DNA of 64,000 nucleotides from Parasponia andersonii (lineage: Eukaryota > Streptophyta > Magnoliopsida > Rosales > Cannabaceae): NCBI GenBank assembly GCA_002914805.1, contig JXTB01000040.1, positions 1,132,383 through 1,196,382 on the forward strand, written 5' to 3'. A program made the translations under genes and the position numbers. Of this stretch, positions 1 through 11,779 are shown one piece after another (the first letter of the stretch is position 1; every line of letters starts with the position of its first letter). The notes below the pieces were generated by a model that saw nothing but the letters and a program-made list of their open reading frames with translations, had not been told where the DNA came from and made no database searches.

Positions 1-420
1 ATAACTCGTCACTGTCAGAAAAATTAGAAAAAAGGAAAGAACAATGGAAGAAACAAAATCTGGAGGTCCATTTATTGATAGATATGTGGCCTGTGGCTCA
101 TTTCCTCTCATCTCTCTCTTTCTTGTGATTTTTAATCCAAAAAACGGTGAAACTGCCGAATTTCCGACAAGCCTCTGACAAAGCACCTTCTGTCAATGTC
201 AAGAAGCGCTGCCACCTGGAATCGAAAGGTTAGGACCAGACAAAGCTAGTGCCATTGGTGTCATGGCCTGAAACGTATGCTAGAAAGCCGCCGCTGTTTT
301 TCTGATACTGGCGCCGATTCCAGCGACTTTTTACCCGAAAACCGATTGAGAGTTCGATTCCTCTTATCATGTCTTTCACATGGTATATATATTATTATAT
401 ATATATATATCTATATAAAA
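1..420. other. Intergenic, no gene seen
   Basis: No coding pattern or repeat pairing was recognised. The stretch ends in a TA-rich microsatellite at about 386-415 that abuts the dispersed repeat starting at 421. Confidence 0.4.
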
Positions 421-650
421 GTTGCTAATTCAATAAGAATTTTTTTTCTAGGTATTTTTTTTTAGCCATTGGATCACCATCTAATAGTGGTCCAATGGCT
501 ATAATGAAGTGCATGAAAAGACGTATATCATTAATGTTTTTTCTTTCTCTTACTTTTTACAATAAAAAATTGTGCATGCTAAATTTTCATTGGCCAAATT
601 GATACCTATGCATAGGTAAAAAAAAAAAATAACTACTGGATTGGTGCCCA
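421..650 (+). repeat. Dispersed ~230-bp repeat, copy 1
   Basis: This stretch aligns along its whole length with 59102-59335 in the same orientation, with scattered substitutions. It contains a perfect 14-bp palindrome at 604-617 and ends beside a TA microsatellite. It has no coding capacity. A small non-autonomous transposon (MITE-like) is plausible, but no target-site duplication could be separated from the TA-rich flanks. Confidence 0.6.
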
Positions 651-679
651 TATATATATATATACTTGAATTTGTCCGG

Positions 680-2030
680 ATTGAATTTTATCATTTTTGA
701 TAATTTTGTGTTATTTTAGTTTTGTATTAAAATTTTTTCAATCTGACCGTTAAATCGTAAAATAAATCTCATATTTGTGATGTACTCATGAAAATAAGAA
801 TTTTGATATAAATATTGACTATGTTAGGTGACAAGCACAAAAATCTAAATCTGAAGCTCATATTTGCCTTGATTTGCATGTCGTGGGCCCAAGTTCGGCC
901 GAAACTTGTTTCACAATCTGAAGCTTCGAATAAAAGTTGAATTTTTAAACCTATTGATCAAGGGTTCGAAAATGATGCCGACCCTCCGAACGACACCTAA
1001 ACGACGCCAGACGTCCTCTATAGCACCGTAACGCTATTTGGACATTTGATTAAGGAAATGATTCAATTACCTGGTTTTATACTTGTTTTGATTTATAATT
1101 ACATTATAAATAATTTATAAAAAATAATAATTTTACGACGGTTTATTTAATTATTAAAAATAGTTAGATTATTTGGATTGTGTGGATTATTATATATATT
1201 TTTATATTGTGATTATAGGGTAAAATAGTTGTGTATTACCTGTATATAGTAAATCTTAGTATAATGCCAAGTTAGATTTTTAAAGCATAATTTGATTGTT
1301 GGATGTATGGTTGTTATGAACTATTAAATTTTGTATGTATCATAAGATCACATATGAGATACATCTTACGCATCGCTGTATTTAGTAAGCGGCCAGCATC
1401 TCCATCCTCAGTGAGAGCCTGTAAACCAATGCAGAGTTTTTTTGATTATCTCTAATTCGATTGGTGTAGGAATTCAGCTATCCCTTTAATTTGGTAGGCA
1501 TAGACATATGGGTGTTCTTCCAGTTTTCGGGGATAGGTATTAAGGAGAGAGTACTTAGTATACGTAATACGAGTTCCTCTGGTATGTGATAAGAGGATAT
1601 GAGCTCATGTGACAGATTGATTTATGATATGTATAATCCTATGATTCTGATTTTGGTTTTGGATATGTAATTATTATAGATCTCAATAATTTTATAAACT
1701 CAGTTTATGAATAAATTGTAGAAAATGTATTAACTATGCAGGTTTGATAAAAATTATATCCATTTAAAAAGATAATTAAGTTTCTACTGAGCATATGAAT
1801 GCTCACAGCTCCTACTTCTTCCCATTTTCAGGTGTTAAATTATTTGTGATAATTGTCGTGGTGACTTGCCAAGTTTGTTTGACATATTTTTGTTGTTTTC
1901 TACATCTTCATTAATTGGTTCCTATTCTATACCATCTTTTCCTTTCTATGTCAAATTTATTTAGTCCATAGTTGTGTATCTACTAAATAGGTGTATAAGG
2001 ATGACATTACTATTAAATTAGGTTTTTAGA
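680..2030 (+). repeat. Unclassified interspersed repeat (family C), copy 1
   Basis: Blocks of this stretch match 33360-34870 (same strand) and 60350-61330 (opposite strand) in the same order. They include a 'gaccctccgaa/gaccctccaaa' block near 980, a 'cacatatgag' block near 1350, and a block near 1412-1540 that closely matches the reverse complement of 60480-60620. The copies are strongly diverged and non-coding. They may be LTR fragments of one retrotransposon family, but no TG...CA ends were fixed. Confidence 0.55.
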
Positions 2031-2429
2031 AATATAAACGATTTTATATAAAATTTTTTGGACATTGAAGTCATTTTATTGAACTTCATAATTTTAAAGT
2101 AAAAGTTACTAAATAAATTTAATGGAATTCCTCCATATTTTAAGTGTATATTTCTTGAGAAATTAAAATTAATAGAAAGTGTCATGATTATAAAATTTGT
2201 TACTTTTGAGGACAAAAATGAAAATTTTAAGTACATAATTTTTAAAAATTTTAGAAAATCATTGTTTATAACTATTTTCACATAAAATTTCTAAAAGTCG
2301 CAGTTTTGGAATTTCGATCGTGACCACTTTTCACGATTGTCTTCCTTGAATGGAGAGGGGAAAACACCATACAAGTGTGTAAAGCAATCAGGACAGGTGA
2401 CAAGTGATTAATTCACTCACAAATCAAGT

Positions 2430-3860
2430 ATCATTCAGCTTAAATAATTGTAAGTTCTCAAGCATTTATATTGGTTTGATATGTTTTTGCTTTATTTTTG
2501 TGGTTCTTATGAATAAATGAGAATCAATAGAAATTGGTATCAAATATGGATATTTCAACCCTTCGACATAAAAGTTGAGTCTGATACGAATGCAATACAA
2601 TGAAAATCAGGCAAAACAAAGCTAAAATAAAGAAATGACACTCATGAGAAGAAAAGCTATCGTGCTAAGTTCTAAAGTAGAGAGCTTCGTGGCATTGTAA
2701 TAGTAGCGATGCGGCGCTGTCTAGAAATCAGACTTCTAGATGCTAGAGTACCATGGCACTATCTAGTGTCCTAAAACACATTTTTAACGAGTTTTTAGAG
2801 CCAATTTGGACATTGATGCCATCTGAATTAATGGTTGACATTTTACCTGGCCTAGGTTTCTTTATAGTCCCTTAAATACATCCTTAAGCCTCTATTTCAT
2901 ATATGCAGAGTTAGAGAGAAAATACAACAAAGAGATCTCAAAAATTTTAAAGAAGAAGGAGTTTAGAGCAAAAAAATCTTGGAGAGAATGCTTGAGATAG
3001 TGGCTTGAAGAGATTGAAACTTGAAATTCTACCTCGATAAAAGAATTTTTCTCATAGTCTTTTCCATCTTAGTCTCATTTGAATTTTATATTATATTTGA
3101 TTTATGAATATGTTTGGATATAAGAAATTCTTATTGAGATTAGTATTGGATTCTCTTATGTTGAATTAATTGTTCCATGCTTAGGGTATGATTTAACTTA
3201 GACTTTGAATCTATGTCTTGATTTCTAATATGTACTTTGATATTGTTCTTGAATTTATTTATGCTATTCCATGCTTAATGCTTCTCTACTAATTAGTTAC
3301 TAGTTGGATGATTTAGTTTCTAGAATTTGGCACTTAAGAAAGAGAATTTTAGAAACAACCATAGGATAGTATAACCTAGGACTTCTAGAGTTTAAGAAAA
3401 CCTATAATTTCTTTGAAGCCATAATCAAAGAACTATTGACCATAAAGAATTCTTAAATTCTAAGATCAAAATAGAGATATTGCAACCGAGATTTAGAAAT
3501 GATTTTACTCGGCACTCGAGAGAGAGAGTAGAAATATCTTTGGATTCTTAACTTATAAACTAAAAATAATTGATTAAGATGAAATTAGTAATCAAAAGAC
3601 ATAATTGATGAATTCAGTCCCCTAGAGCATTTGTGCATAGAAGTCTCCATATTTTATTTTTGTATTTATTTAGTTATAAATTCATTTAGTTTGGTTTCCT
3701 AGATAAAGTTAAATTACGATAATTCCGGTACTTAATGACAATTTAATACCTAATTCCTCGTGGGATAGACAACTCTCTTATCACTTTATTACTTGTATAC
3801 GACTCATGTATTTGTAGCTATTTTATGTATATACATTTAGCGTAACAACGAGAAAAAAAA
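2430..3860 (+). repeat. LTR-like repeat, diverged plus-strand relative of 10289-11770
   Basis: The stretch has the same architecture as the minus-strand repeats at 10289-11770 and 61736-63147. It has a GC-richer patch with short palindromic words (near 2690-2770), then a 'ccatgcttaatgcttct' block near 3270, then a tail near 3755-3815 with a 'cctcgtgggatagacaact' phrase of the kind seen near the ends of plant Gypsy LTRs. No open reading frame is conserved. Family assignment is tentative. Confidence 0.35.
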
Positions 3861-4820
3861 CTACACCGCAAATATGTTATTATGGTGTGGAAATTATATT
3901 AGCATAATACAATTTGTACCCACCCCGATATATATAATCATATAATAAATTAATATACATGTAAAAGTGTACTTAATTTATACACTAATTATATCTATAT
4001 ATCTTTTAACAAATAATGACTTTAGAAACTTATATGTGTTTATATATTTGAATCTAGAGTTTGAAAACTATTTAGCATATTATTATATTTATTGTTATAT
4101 CAATTTTATGGAAAAAATAATTATATTTAATAGTATATTTATTTTATATTTATTTTATTTTATCATTATCAATTGGTAGCTAGTAATTATGATTATTCTC
4201 ATATATCAGTTAATTAATACTCACATATTCTAACATCTAAATTAAAGAATGATTAAGAGTAATATATTATACCTAATTTTTTTAAAAAGGAGATAATAAT
4301 TAAAAAACTGTCCATTCCACTCTGTTATTACTATGTGTAGTTTGGCTGAAATTAAAGAATCATTGGAGTTAGTACCTCGTATAAAATTTCATGTGTCGTG
4401 TCATAAGATTATAGGATGTCTACCTACCATCTGTTGGAGAGTTGATTAAACTGAAAAGGAACAATTTCTTAATCACTAGATTTTTGGCACAATTGAGATA
4501 TTTCTCATTGTCCTAATTATTACATAAGCCTTTGGTTCTAAATTAGCTTTAAAACGTATGTCACTGATTATTCCTTCAAGCAAAGCACGTTTTCTCATTT
4601 AGCAAGTATCTAATTGTGATTAAAGCTAATAAAACTAATTTCAAGTGTTATATTGTTTACGCCAATTAACATCTTAATAAATAAAAAAAATCAGCAGTAT
4701 TATTAGTATTTTTTATAATGTGCTGTCTGACAAGCACTTGCTAACGGAATTTGGAATTATTACACGTAGTTAATTTGGAAACTGGTTAGAACTGAAATAC
4801 CCCAATTTGCTTTGTAATTT
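3861..4820. other. AT-rich intergenic, no gene seen
   Basis: Very AT-rich DNA with short TA and ATT runs. One 70-codon open stretch (3967-4179) is made of low-complexity I/Y/L residues and has no recognisable family. Confidence 0.4.
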
Positions 4821-6072
4821 CACCATTATAGAAATCATTGTCCACATCATTTATTGGGCAATATGGTAGAAAAACTACATAACTTGATAAACAACGTAGA
4901 AATGGATGACATGGTAGCTTTACATTTTATGCAACGTGATATGCTAACCTACTACGTTATTTGTACAAATTGTGACGTGATAGGCCAAAATAGTTGATAA
5001 ATTGTCAGTTATTAGGATCTCACCACATCACTTTCTAGGGGATACTAAGTCACATCACTAGAAAACGACGTGGTATGTATCATATACTACGTCGCTTTTA
5101 TAAAAAGTGATGTAAGAGGAGGTCTTTCTCCTGGCATGCTTGGTGTAGGTCACGACATCTCGGATGATGTTCTCTAAGAAGATTGTGACCACTAATATGC
5201 TTCACACTACTTCTATGAGCCAAATGTTAAATCCTTGACTTCGTGATCCTTTGGATGTTGTAGTGGAGCACTTTACGGTGTCATTTTGTTCCTAATTTGT
5301 CCAAACTCTTAGCTCCTTTCCACACCCCAACATTGTTAACGATCGTTTGAAATCTCAACAATATACACCTGAAAACAAAAAAAAATGGAACAAAAGACCA
5401 TAAACAACATTTATAGAAATTTTCAAAGATTAAAAAACGGAAGAAATTGAAAGAAGAGAAAGGAAGAGATATACTTGAAATTCAAAAATTGGTAGAGTTT
5501 GAAAGAGAAGATATTGAAAATTTTAGGTTTGTTAGGAGTTAGGGGATGATTTGGTGGTATTTATAAGAGAAGGATTTGGAAAAAAGGTTTAGGTCGTTGA
5601 TGATTTAAATGGACAGTCGTAATAGATTATTTTTTATGGGTATGGATCAATGAGCTAGCCCTACCACTTTAGTTCTATAAAAAGCGACGTGGCACTAAAA
5701 AAAATCAAGTACCACATCATATTGCTTCCTATAGAAGCAACTTGATATATGGCCTAACCACGTCGTGTGTGACATGAGCAATGTGGTAGAACTTACAGTC
5801 ATGTCGCTTTTAAATGGCATAACGTGAGAGTTGAACTATGTCATTTCTAGGGAAAGTGACGCGGAATGTCATTTTAGCATATATCACGTTGCTTTCCCCA
5901 AAAGCGACATAGTATGTGGATATGCCACATGGTCTTCTTTAAAAACAACGTGATAATGTCTTCAAACATATCATTTTTGGGCCACATGATGTGACATACA
6001 AACCACGTTATTTTTCCTAGGAAACAACATGGTTCAAGTGTCATTTTATGTCTTTTTTTAATACTAGTTTGT
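4821..6072. mobile_element. Degraded non-autonomous CACTA-like transposon
   Basis: Both flanks (about 4870-5110 and 5690-6050) are packed with many diverged copies of a short word resembling 'aaaagcgacgtgg' in both orientations. This is the subterminal-repeat layout of plant CACTA (En/Spm) elements. The middle (5120-5680) resembles a leader region and shows no transposase frame. A CACTA-like end is suggested near 6072 (reverse complement 'cacaaactagtattaaa') and a weaker one near 4821. No 3-bp target duplication was confirmed, so the limits are approximate. Confidence 0.5.
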
Positions 6073-6190
6073 GAAATTTATACTATAAAGACTTTTGTTT
6101 TGTTAAAAAAGTATCGATATGATAGAATATAGCAGGGTTATATTTCATAATTATACGTGTTCAAACATAAACTATTTTCCTTTTCTTTTA

Positions 6191-6505
6191 GGGTTTATAT
6201 CACCCGCAATCTCCAACTTTTTCTCTGAGTATTAATTAGGTCCCCAACCTTTTTTTTTTTGTAGTTTTCAGATCCCCAACCTTATACATTCGTACCACTT
6301 TAGTCCCTTTTTCATTGTTTCATCCAATTTAATTGTTATTTTATAGTTTTAATATCACTTGGGTCCTTAAGCTTTACCTTATATATTACTTAGGTCTCTA
6401 TTCTTTATTTTGTAGCTTTTGACTTATCAAACTTTCAATACTTAAGCCTTTTTTGATTAATTTTGAGTTAAAATTCCACTCTAATCAAATTTTATTTAAT
6501 AAATG
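6191..6505 (+). repeat. Left terminal inverted repeat of Mutator-like element
   Basis: It begins 'gggtttatatcac' and matches the reverse complement of 7900-8215 through conserved blocks such as 'tattaattaggtc', 'ttttaatatcacttggg' and 'ttttgagttaaaat'. Confidence 0.65.
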
Positions 6506-6684
6506 TATGAAAACTACCAATGAAATATTCAATACCAATAAGGTATTAAAGATAAATCAAAGAACAATATTATTTTTAGTTAATTCTTATTAATGATGGT
6601 AAAGTTCATTTTCTCTAATTTCATAAACTCATCAACCTTTTTTTTTAGTTAAAACTCATAAATAAGGAAAGAGATTAAGATACC

Positions 6685-7511
6685 TGTTGGAGCGGTTTCT
6701 CACCAGCCGTCCACGTATCTCGAACTGCTGACGCTGTATTCTCCAACTATCCACGTATCCTCGCTGTCTTTCTCTGAACTCCAAGCAAGATCGGAGAGGC
6801 GGGGGTGGCTACCTGCAAAGACTCTCCGATGTTTAAGTTAGTGGTTTATCTTTGTATTGGGTAGCAAGGAAAATATTTTTGTATGAATATCTATCTCTAT
6901 CCTTTTTGTTTACAGACTTTTGTATATATATTAGTTTTTTTTTGTGCGTACATGCCCCTCTCGGGAACGCATGGCTTTTTTTTTATATGTAGTCCTGAGA
7001 TAATGAACCGCATGGTTCTCAATCTCCGGAATGAGTACCTTTCACCTCAAGATCTTTTTCAACGGTCACAGGCTGAGATTTCTGTCATCTCCTCTGTTCT
7101 ACCGTGACCTGATTTTCACCGCCTCCTATGGCTTCAATCTATTAGGAGTAAGATTTGGGCAAATTGCCGTTCTGTCAGAACGGCTTATCCCTGGCACACA
7201 CACCTACCCAGGGTCGCATTAAATGCTCTGTCCGGGTCTGGAGCCGTGGGTTGCTTTTCATTATATTCAGTCTGAAGACCCTTGGGGCTCCTGACCCTTC
7301 CGACTATTGAGATAAAGACCGCTGTCCCCAGATAGCAGACCCTCGGGGCTTCTGACCCCCAGCTGTCGAGGCTGGGGTCTGACTGGGCCGGACCGTCTGG
7401 GGTCAGTGATGGATTCGGCTCTAACCTCGGACGGCCCAATGGCCGATGGTAACATTACGTGCGATCCGCGTGGCCTTCCTCGTGGCATAAGGTTTGGGAA
7501 CGGGTCCCACA
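6685..7511 (+). mobile_element. Solo LTR (827 bp) with exact 5-bp target duplication
   Basis: A block clearly GC-richer than its surroundings begins 'tgttgg' and ends 'cccaca'. It is flanked by 'atacc' on both sides (6680-6684 and 7512-7516). TG...CA termini with a 5-bp duplication and no internal region identify a solo LTR left by recombination between the two LTRs of a retrotransposon. The superfamily cannot be told from the LTR alone. The short open frames inside it overlap on both strands and look like chance frames in GC-rich DNA. Confidence 0.75.
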
Positions 7512-7899
7512 ATACCTCTTAAATAAGAAAAAGATATTATGTATAGAAAATCATAGGTTTTGATAATGATAATAGATAATAACGCAAAAATTAGTACTTA
7601 TGAATAGATATTGATCAAATGTATATGTGGATATAAGAGAAACAAATGTACTATTTAATGTTAATTTCTTGTTACTGGTTGTGAAATTCATTTTTTGCAA
7701 TTTTATGAACTCACAATCGTTTAAAAATATTCTAAAAACCTTTCAGCTAATAAATGGACATTAATTTATTCAAAAATATGTGTTTTGATATATGTAATAT
7801 TAGTATGTCTTTCAATAGGTATCTAGCTGAGTTATTTTGGTGTTACTAATTTATTTTGAAATATTTTGAATTTAATAGTTTTACTAAATTATTTAGAAC
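7512..7899. other. Interior of Mutator-like element, no gene
   Basis: AT-rich filler between the solo LTR and the right TIR. A block near 7660-7720 weakly resembles 6570-6640 in direct orientation. Confidence 0.35.
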
Positions 7900-8215
7900 A
7901 ATTTGATTAGAGTTGGATTTTAACTCAAAATTAACTCACAAGGTCCTAAGTACTACAAAAAATGAAAATCTGAGAAGTCAAAAGCTATAAAAATAAAGAA
8001 TAAGAACCCAAGTGATACGTTGTGTAAAGATTGAGGATCCAAGTGATATTAAAACTGTTAGATAACAGCTGAATTGAATGGAAAAGTGAACGAGGACTAA
8101 AGCAATATAAATATGTAAGGTTAAGAATCTAAAAACTACAAAAAAAAAAAAAAAAAGTTAAGAGACCTAATTAATATTCAGGAAAAAAGTTAGAGACCAC
8201 ATGTGATATAAATTC
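7900..8215 (-). repeat. Right terminal inverted repeat of Mutator-like element
   Basis: Its reverse complement begins 'gaatttatatcac' and aligns with 6191-6505. It differs from the left end by many substitutions and by homopolymer length, so the insertion is old. Confidence 0.65.
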
Positions 8216-8227
8216 TTTCTTTTATTT

Positions 8228-8476
8228 TTAAGATCTTTTATAAAGCATCGTTAAGGTTACAAAGTATTTTGAGATAAAAGTTGTATTACTATCATATACA
8301 TGATGGGGTGGCCGATGGTTAGAACCTAAGTGAGTCTCAATCCAATAAAAATATTGATATTTATCAAAACTCTTCGAAATAACATTTTTTTTTTGAAAAC
8401 TCATGTTCAAGAGTAGTGTCATAGGTTAACTCGAAGAGTTTTTTTTTTGTAAGGTTAATTTGAAGAGTTTTTTTTT
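8228..8476. other. Low-complexity DNA between two transposons
   Basis: It contains a short direct duplication (about 25 bp, near 8428-8478) ending in T runs. No gene is seen. Confidence 0.35.
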
Positions 8477-8479
8477 TTA

Positions 8480-10288
8480 AAAAAATGATGTTGATAAAAA
8501 AGCCATGCCCGTTGATGCACACTTATTGATACCAAACCTACTATGTATTCTCTCGATATAGCTCTTTTGTGATAATTTAATGGTACCCCAAGAGTGATCT
8601 CGATGTATCTGTATACCTAATATAAAATAGGCGACTCCAAGATCTTTTATTTCGAAATTCTTCACAAAAATTCTCTTAGTGTCGTACAGTAAGCCTATAT
8701 CACTACTTGCCAGTAGTATATCATTAACATAAATTACTAGGAAAATAAACTTACCCTCGCTGAACTTATAGTATACACAATCATCGATAGGATTTACCTG
8801 AAAACCGAATGAGAGAATTAGCTCATGGAATTTATGATACCATTGACGGGAATCCTACTTGAGACCATGGATGGACTTCTTGAGTTTACAGACTATAGAC
8901 TTTGGATCTTCTGATACAAAGTTTTCTGGTTGCACCATATATATTATTTTATTAATGTCTCTATTGAGAAACATTGTCTTAACGTCCTTCTGATGAAGCT
9001 CAAAGTTATAATGAGCCACAAATGCCATAATAACTCTAAAGGAGTCCTTAGAAGCAATCGGAGAGAATGTCTCTTTAAAGTCAATGTCTTCCTTCTAAGT
9101 GAAGCCTTTAGTGACAAGATATGCCTTATATCTCTCAATATTGCCTTTCGAATCCTGTTTGGTCTTAAATATCTATTTGCAACCCATGGGAGTCGAACCT
9201 TCAAGTAATTTGACAAGATCCTAAATATCATTGTCTCTCATAGATTTTATTTCCTCATTTATGGCATTAATCCGCTTTTGAGAATTGGAACTTTGTTAGA
9301 CTTGTGTGAAGTTGATTGAATCATCTTCCACTATCCCAATATCAAATCATGTTCCTAGAAATACATGACATAGTCATCCGAAATCGTACTTCTCCTTTCT
9401 CTAGTGGACCTTCTTAAAGATACTTGTTCTTGAGGTTGTTGAGTTTACTTTATGGGAGCATTTATCTCAATTGGGACTAGAACGTCCTAAACATTATCTT
9501 GAACTAGAGCAGTTACATCTTGAACAATGATATTATTAGGAATAGGATTCTGAGTGTCTTGATTATTGTTCATAGCAACTATAGGAAAAGAAATGAATTT
9601 CTCTTCTTAGACAATGTCCCTAACCTTCTCTTCCCTCACAAACTCACTATCCTTAAGAAATTTGGCATTTCATATATCAAAGAAAGACTTTACTACGGGA
9701 TCATAAAACTTATAGCCTCTAGATCTTTCAGAATACCCTATAAAGTAGCAACTTATTGTTCTTGAGATTAGTTTCTTTTCATTTAGCCTATAAGGCCTTG
9801 CCTTAACTGGACAACTCCAAATATATAAATGGTTAATACTAGGCTTTCACCCAGTCCAAAGTTCATAAGGGATTTTTGCTACTACTTTGCTTGGTATTCT
9901 ATTAAGGATATATACTACAGTTTTAAGTGTATCTCCCTATAGTGATTCTAGTGAGGTGGACTGACTGATTATACTCCTTACCATATCTTTTAGTATCCTA
10001 TTATGTCGTTCAGCAATACCATTCATGCTAGGTTTCCCAAGCATAGTGTATTACGAGACGATACCACACTCTTCCAAATACTTAGTAAGGCCTTGGACAT
10101 TGCTCACCTGATCCGTTATACCGACCATAGTACTCACTACCATGATCAGATTTGATAGCCTTAACTTTCTTATCAAGCTGATTTTCAAACTCAACTTTAT
10201 AAGTCTTAAATACGTCTAATGATTGTGACTTCTCATAAATCAAGTATATGTACCCATAGCGAGAATAATCGTCTGAAAATAATCGTCA
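8480..10288 (-). pseudogene. Truncated Copia retrotransposon: integrase + reverse transcriptase
   Basis: Read on the minus strand, 10280-9590 gives a decayed Copia integrase: a 'DDYSRYGYIYL'-like start, then 'KAIKSDHGSEYYG', then a 'GIAERHNRILKDM'-like stretch. From 9240-8480 comes a Copia reverse transcriptase with 'YKA(R)LV(A)KGF', a 'VKTMFLNR' motif and a 'YVNDILLAS' version of the usual YVDD centre. The segment 8665-8480 ends the domain ('FEIKDLGVAYFILGIQI'). Several stops and frameshifts break it. There is no gag or protease, because the 5' side stops abruptly at the LTR-like repeat beginning at 10289. There is no RNase H or 3' LTR, because the sequence is lost near 8500. It is distinct from the Copia remains at 11780-13806, which carry their own integrase. 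Confidence 0.75.
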
Positions 10289-11770
10289 TGTTGGGCTATT
10301 TCTAACACACAAAACACAGTAAATATACGGATCGCAATAAGTAATATAAAAGGTAAATGAGTATTGAATACCACAAGGAGCAAATGAATTGCAACTGCTA
10401 AGCACTAACCAAAACAAGTTGATAATTTATCCAAACGACAATAAGTAGTTGTTTTGAACCGAAATTAAGATGTGGATTCAATTAAAAAAAAAAGAAATAA
10501 TATAAATTAACACTATACAACCAATTGTAGTTTTACAACAATGAGATAAAGCCTAGGGAAGCAATCTCTTCTCTAACTCCTTTAATTACTAGTTTTCCTC
10601 ACCGTTCAATCATCCACTTAGAATTAACAACTGGGAATTTAATGATATTCACAAATTCTTTTCCAAGATATAGGTGAAAATTCTTAAACAAAATAGTATG
10701 TTACTCCTAATATAAATTGATTAAACTCATTAAGCTTGGTAATTCCCATCCAAGGTTGCATAAGTTACTTAGGTATATTTCTATCCTATGTAAACTCACC
10801 CTAGGCTAGGCAATCCTATGTTGTTCAACCTATGTCCAAATCTATACTTCCATTTCCAAGTTCATATTAATTTCACACAGCAATTAGTTCAATGCCAAAT
10901 AAACAGAAGCATTAAGCATAAGGTAGAATAATTAACTCATCAACGAATATTAAGAACAACTAAGAAAAATAATGCAATTGAATTATATTAGAGGTTTGAT
11001 TACATCCCTAGAGAAAGAGTTTAGTTCATAGTTATGTAAGAAAGAACACAACAAAAATGATATAGCTAATACACGTCCATAGTAGAAAAATAAAGAATAA
11101 ATAGAAGAAAGATAGAAAAACTCTTTGAAGCTTGTTCAATCCGATGGTTTCCTCTTGAATCCTTGTTTTCCTTCTGCTCCTTGTTGTGTCTACTTCAGAA
11201 ACTCTCTCTAGCTCTCTCTAACATTGGCTGCTCAGGTTCCCCCCTCCCCCCCACCTGGTCTGCTCCATTGATTGTAGAAGAAAGGTTAAATACTAGAGGC
11301 AAAACCGGCTATGATCCAAGAATTCTATAACACAAATATGCTTTGTGGCACTACGGCACCAAGACAATCAAGAGGATGGTGCTACGGTGCCACAATGTGG
11401 CGCCAAGGTGCTACCGAAGAGCTGACCCAGCGCCGTGCAAATGGTGTTGTGGTGCCACAGGATTAATACCACGACGTCGCGGCGCCAGCTTTTTGGAACT
11501 CTCCCCACTTTTTGCCCAGTTTTTCTCTATTTGGTGGTGCAACTTCACTCTACTGAAATGCTAAGACTGAGGTCTCTCGTCTTTGCTTGTAATTGATCTA
11601 AATTGCCTTGATTAAACCTAAATTTTTCTTCAAAAGTCAGTATTCTTTACCTCAAGACTCCTCACCTAAAATATACACTAAAAACAACAAAATCGTATAA
11701 AAAGAGCTCAAAGACGAGCAATTCTTAAGCTTGAAAGTATAGTAAAGTTAAGTGTAAAATCCACTTAACA
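10289..11770 (-). mobile_element. LTR-like insertion, probably a solo LTR (copy B)
   Basis: The block reads 'tgttgggctatttct...' to '...ccacttaaca', that is TG...CA ends. It matches 61736-63147 end to end in the same orientation, at clearly reduced identity. It splits two Copia remnants. No internal retrotransposon region or conserved frame is present, and a solo LTR of a Gypsy-type element is the best guess. The flanking 5-mers (cgtca, ccacg) do not match, so a simple insertion is not proven. It carries a patch of GC-rich palindromic words at 11343-11500. Confidence 0.55.
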
Positions 11771-11779
11771 CCACGCCGG

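Larger units (their letters stand above)
6191..8215. mobile_element. Non-autonomous Mutator-like element (long TIRs)
   Basis: The ends are inverted repeats of about 310 bp (6191-6505 against 7900-8215) that can be aligned almost throughout. The element is flanked on both sides by the same 9-bp word 'tttctttta' (6182-6190 and 8216-8224). Long TIRs plus a 9-bp duplication are the hallmark of Mutator-like elements. No transposase frame is present. A separate solo LTR (6685-7511) was inserted inside it later. The duplicated word is T-rich, so chance contributes some risk. Confidence 0.65.

Noticed and set aside
6883-7512. Several overlapping open frames on both strands in a GC-rich patch
   Set aside because: They lie entirely inside the solo LTR, overlap each other on opposite strands and show no domain; they are chance frames in stop-poor GC-rich DNA.
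8944-9231. 95-codon minus-strand open frame rich in Arg and Leu
   Set aside because: It is a wrong-frame reading of the Copia reverse transcriptase; the correct frame shows the RT motifs.
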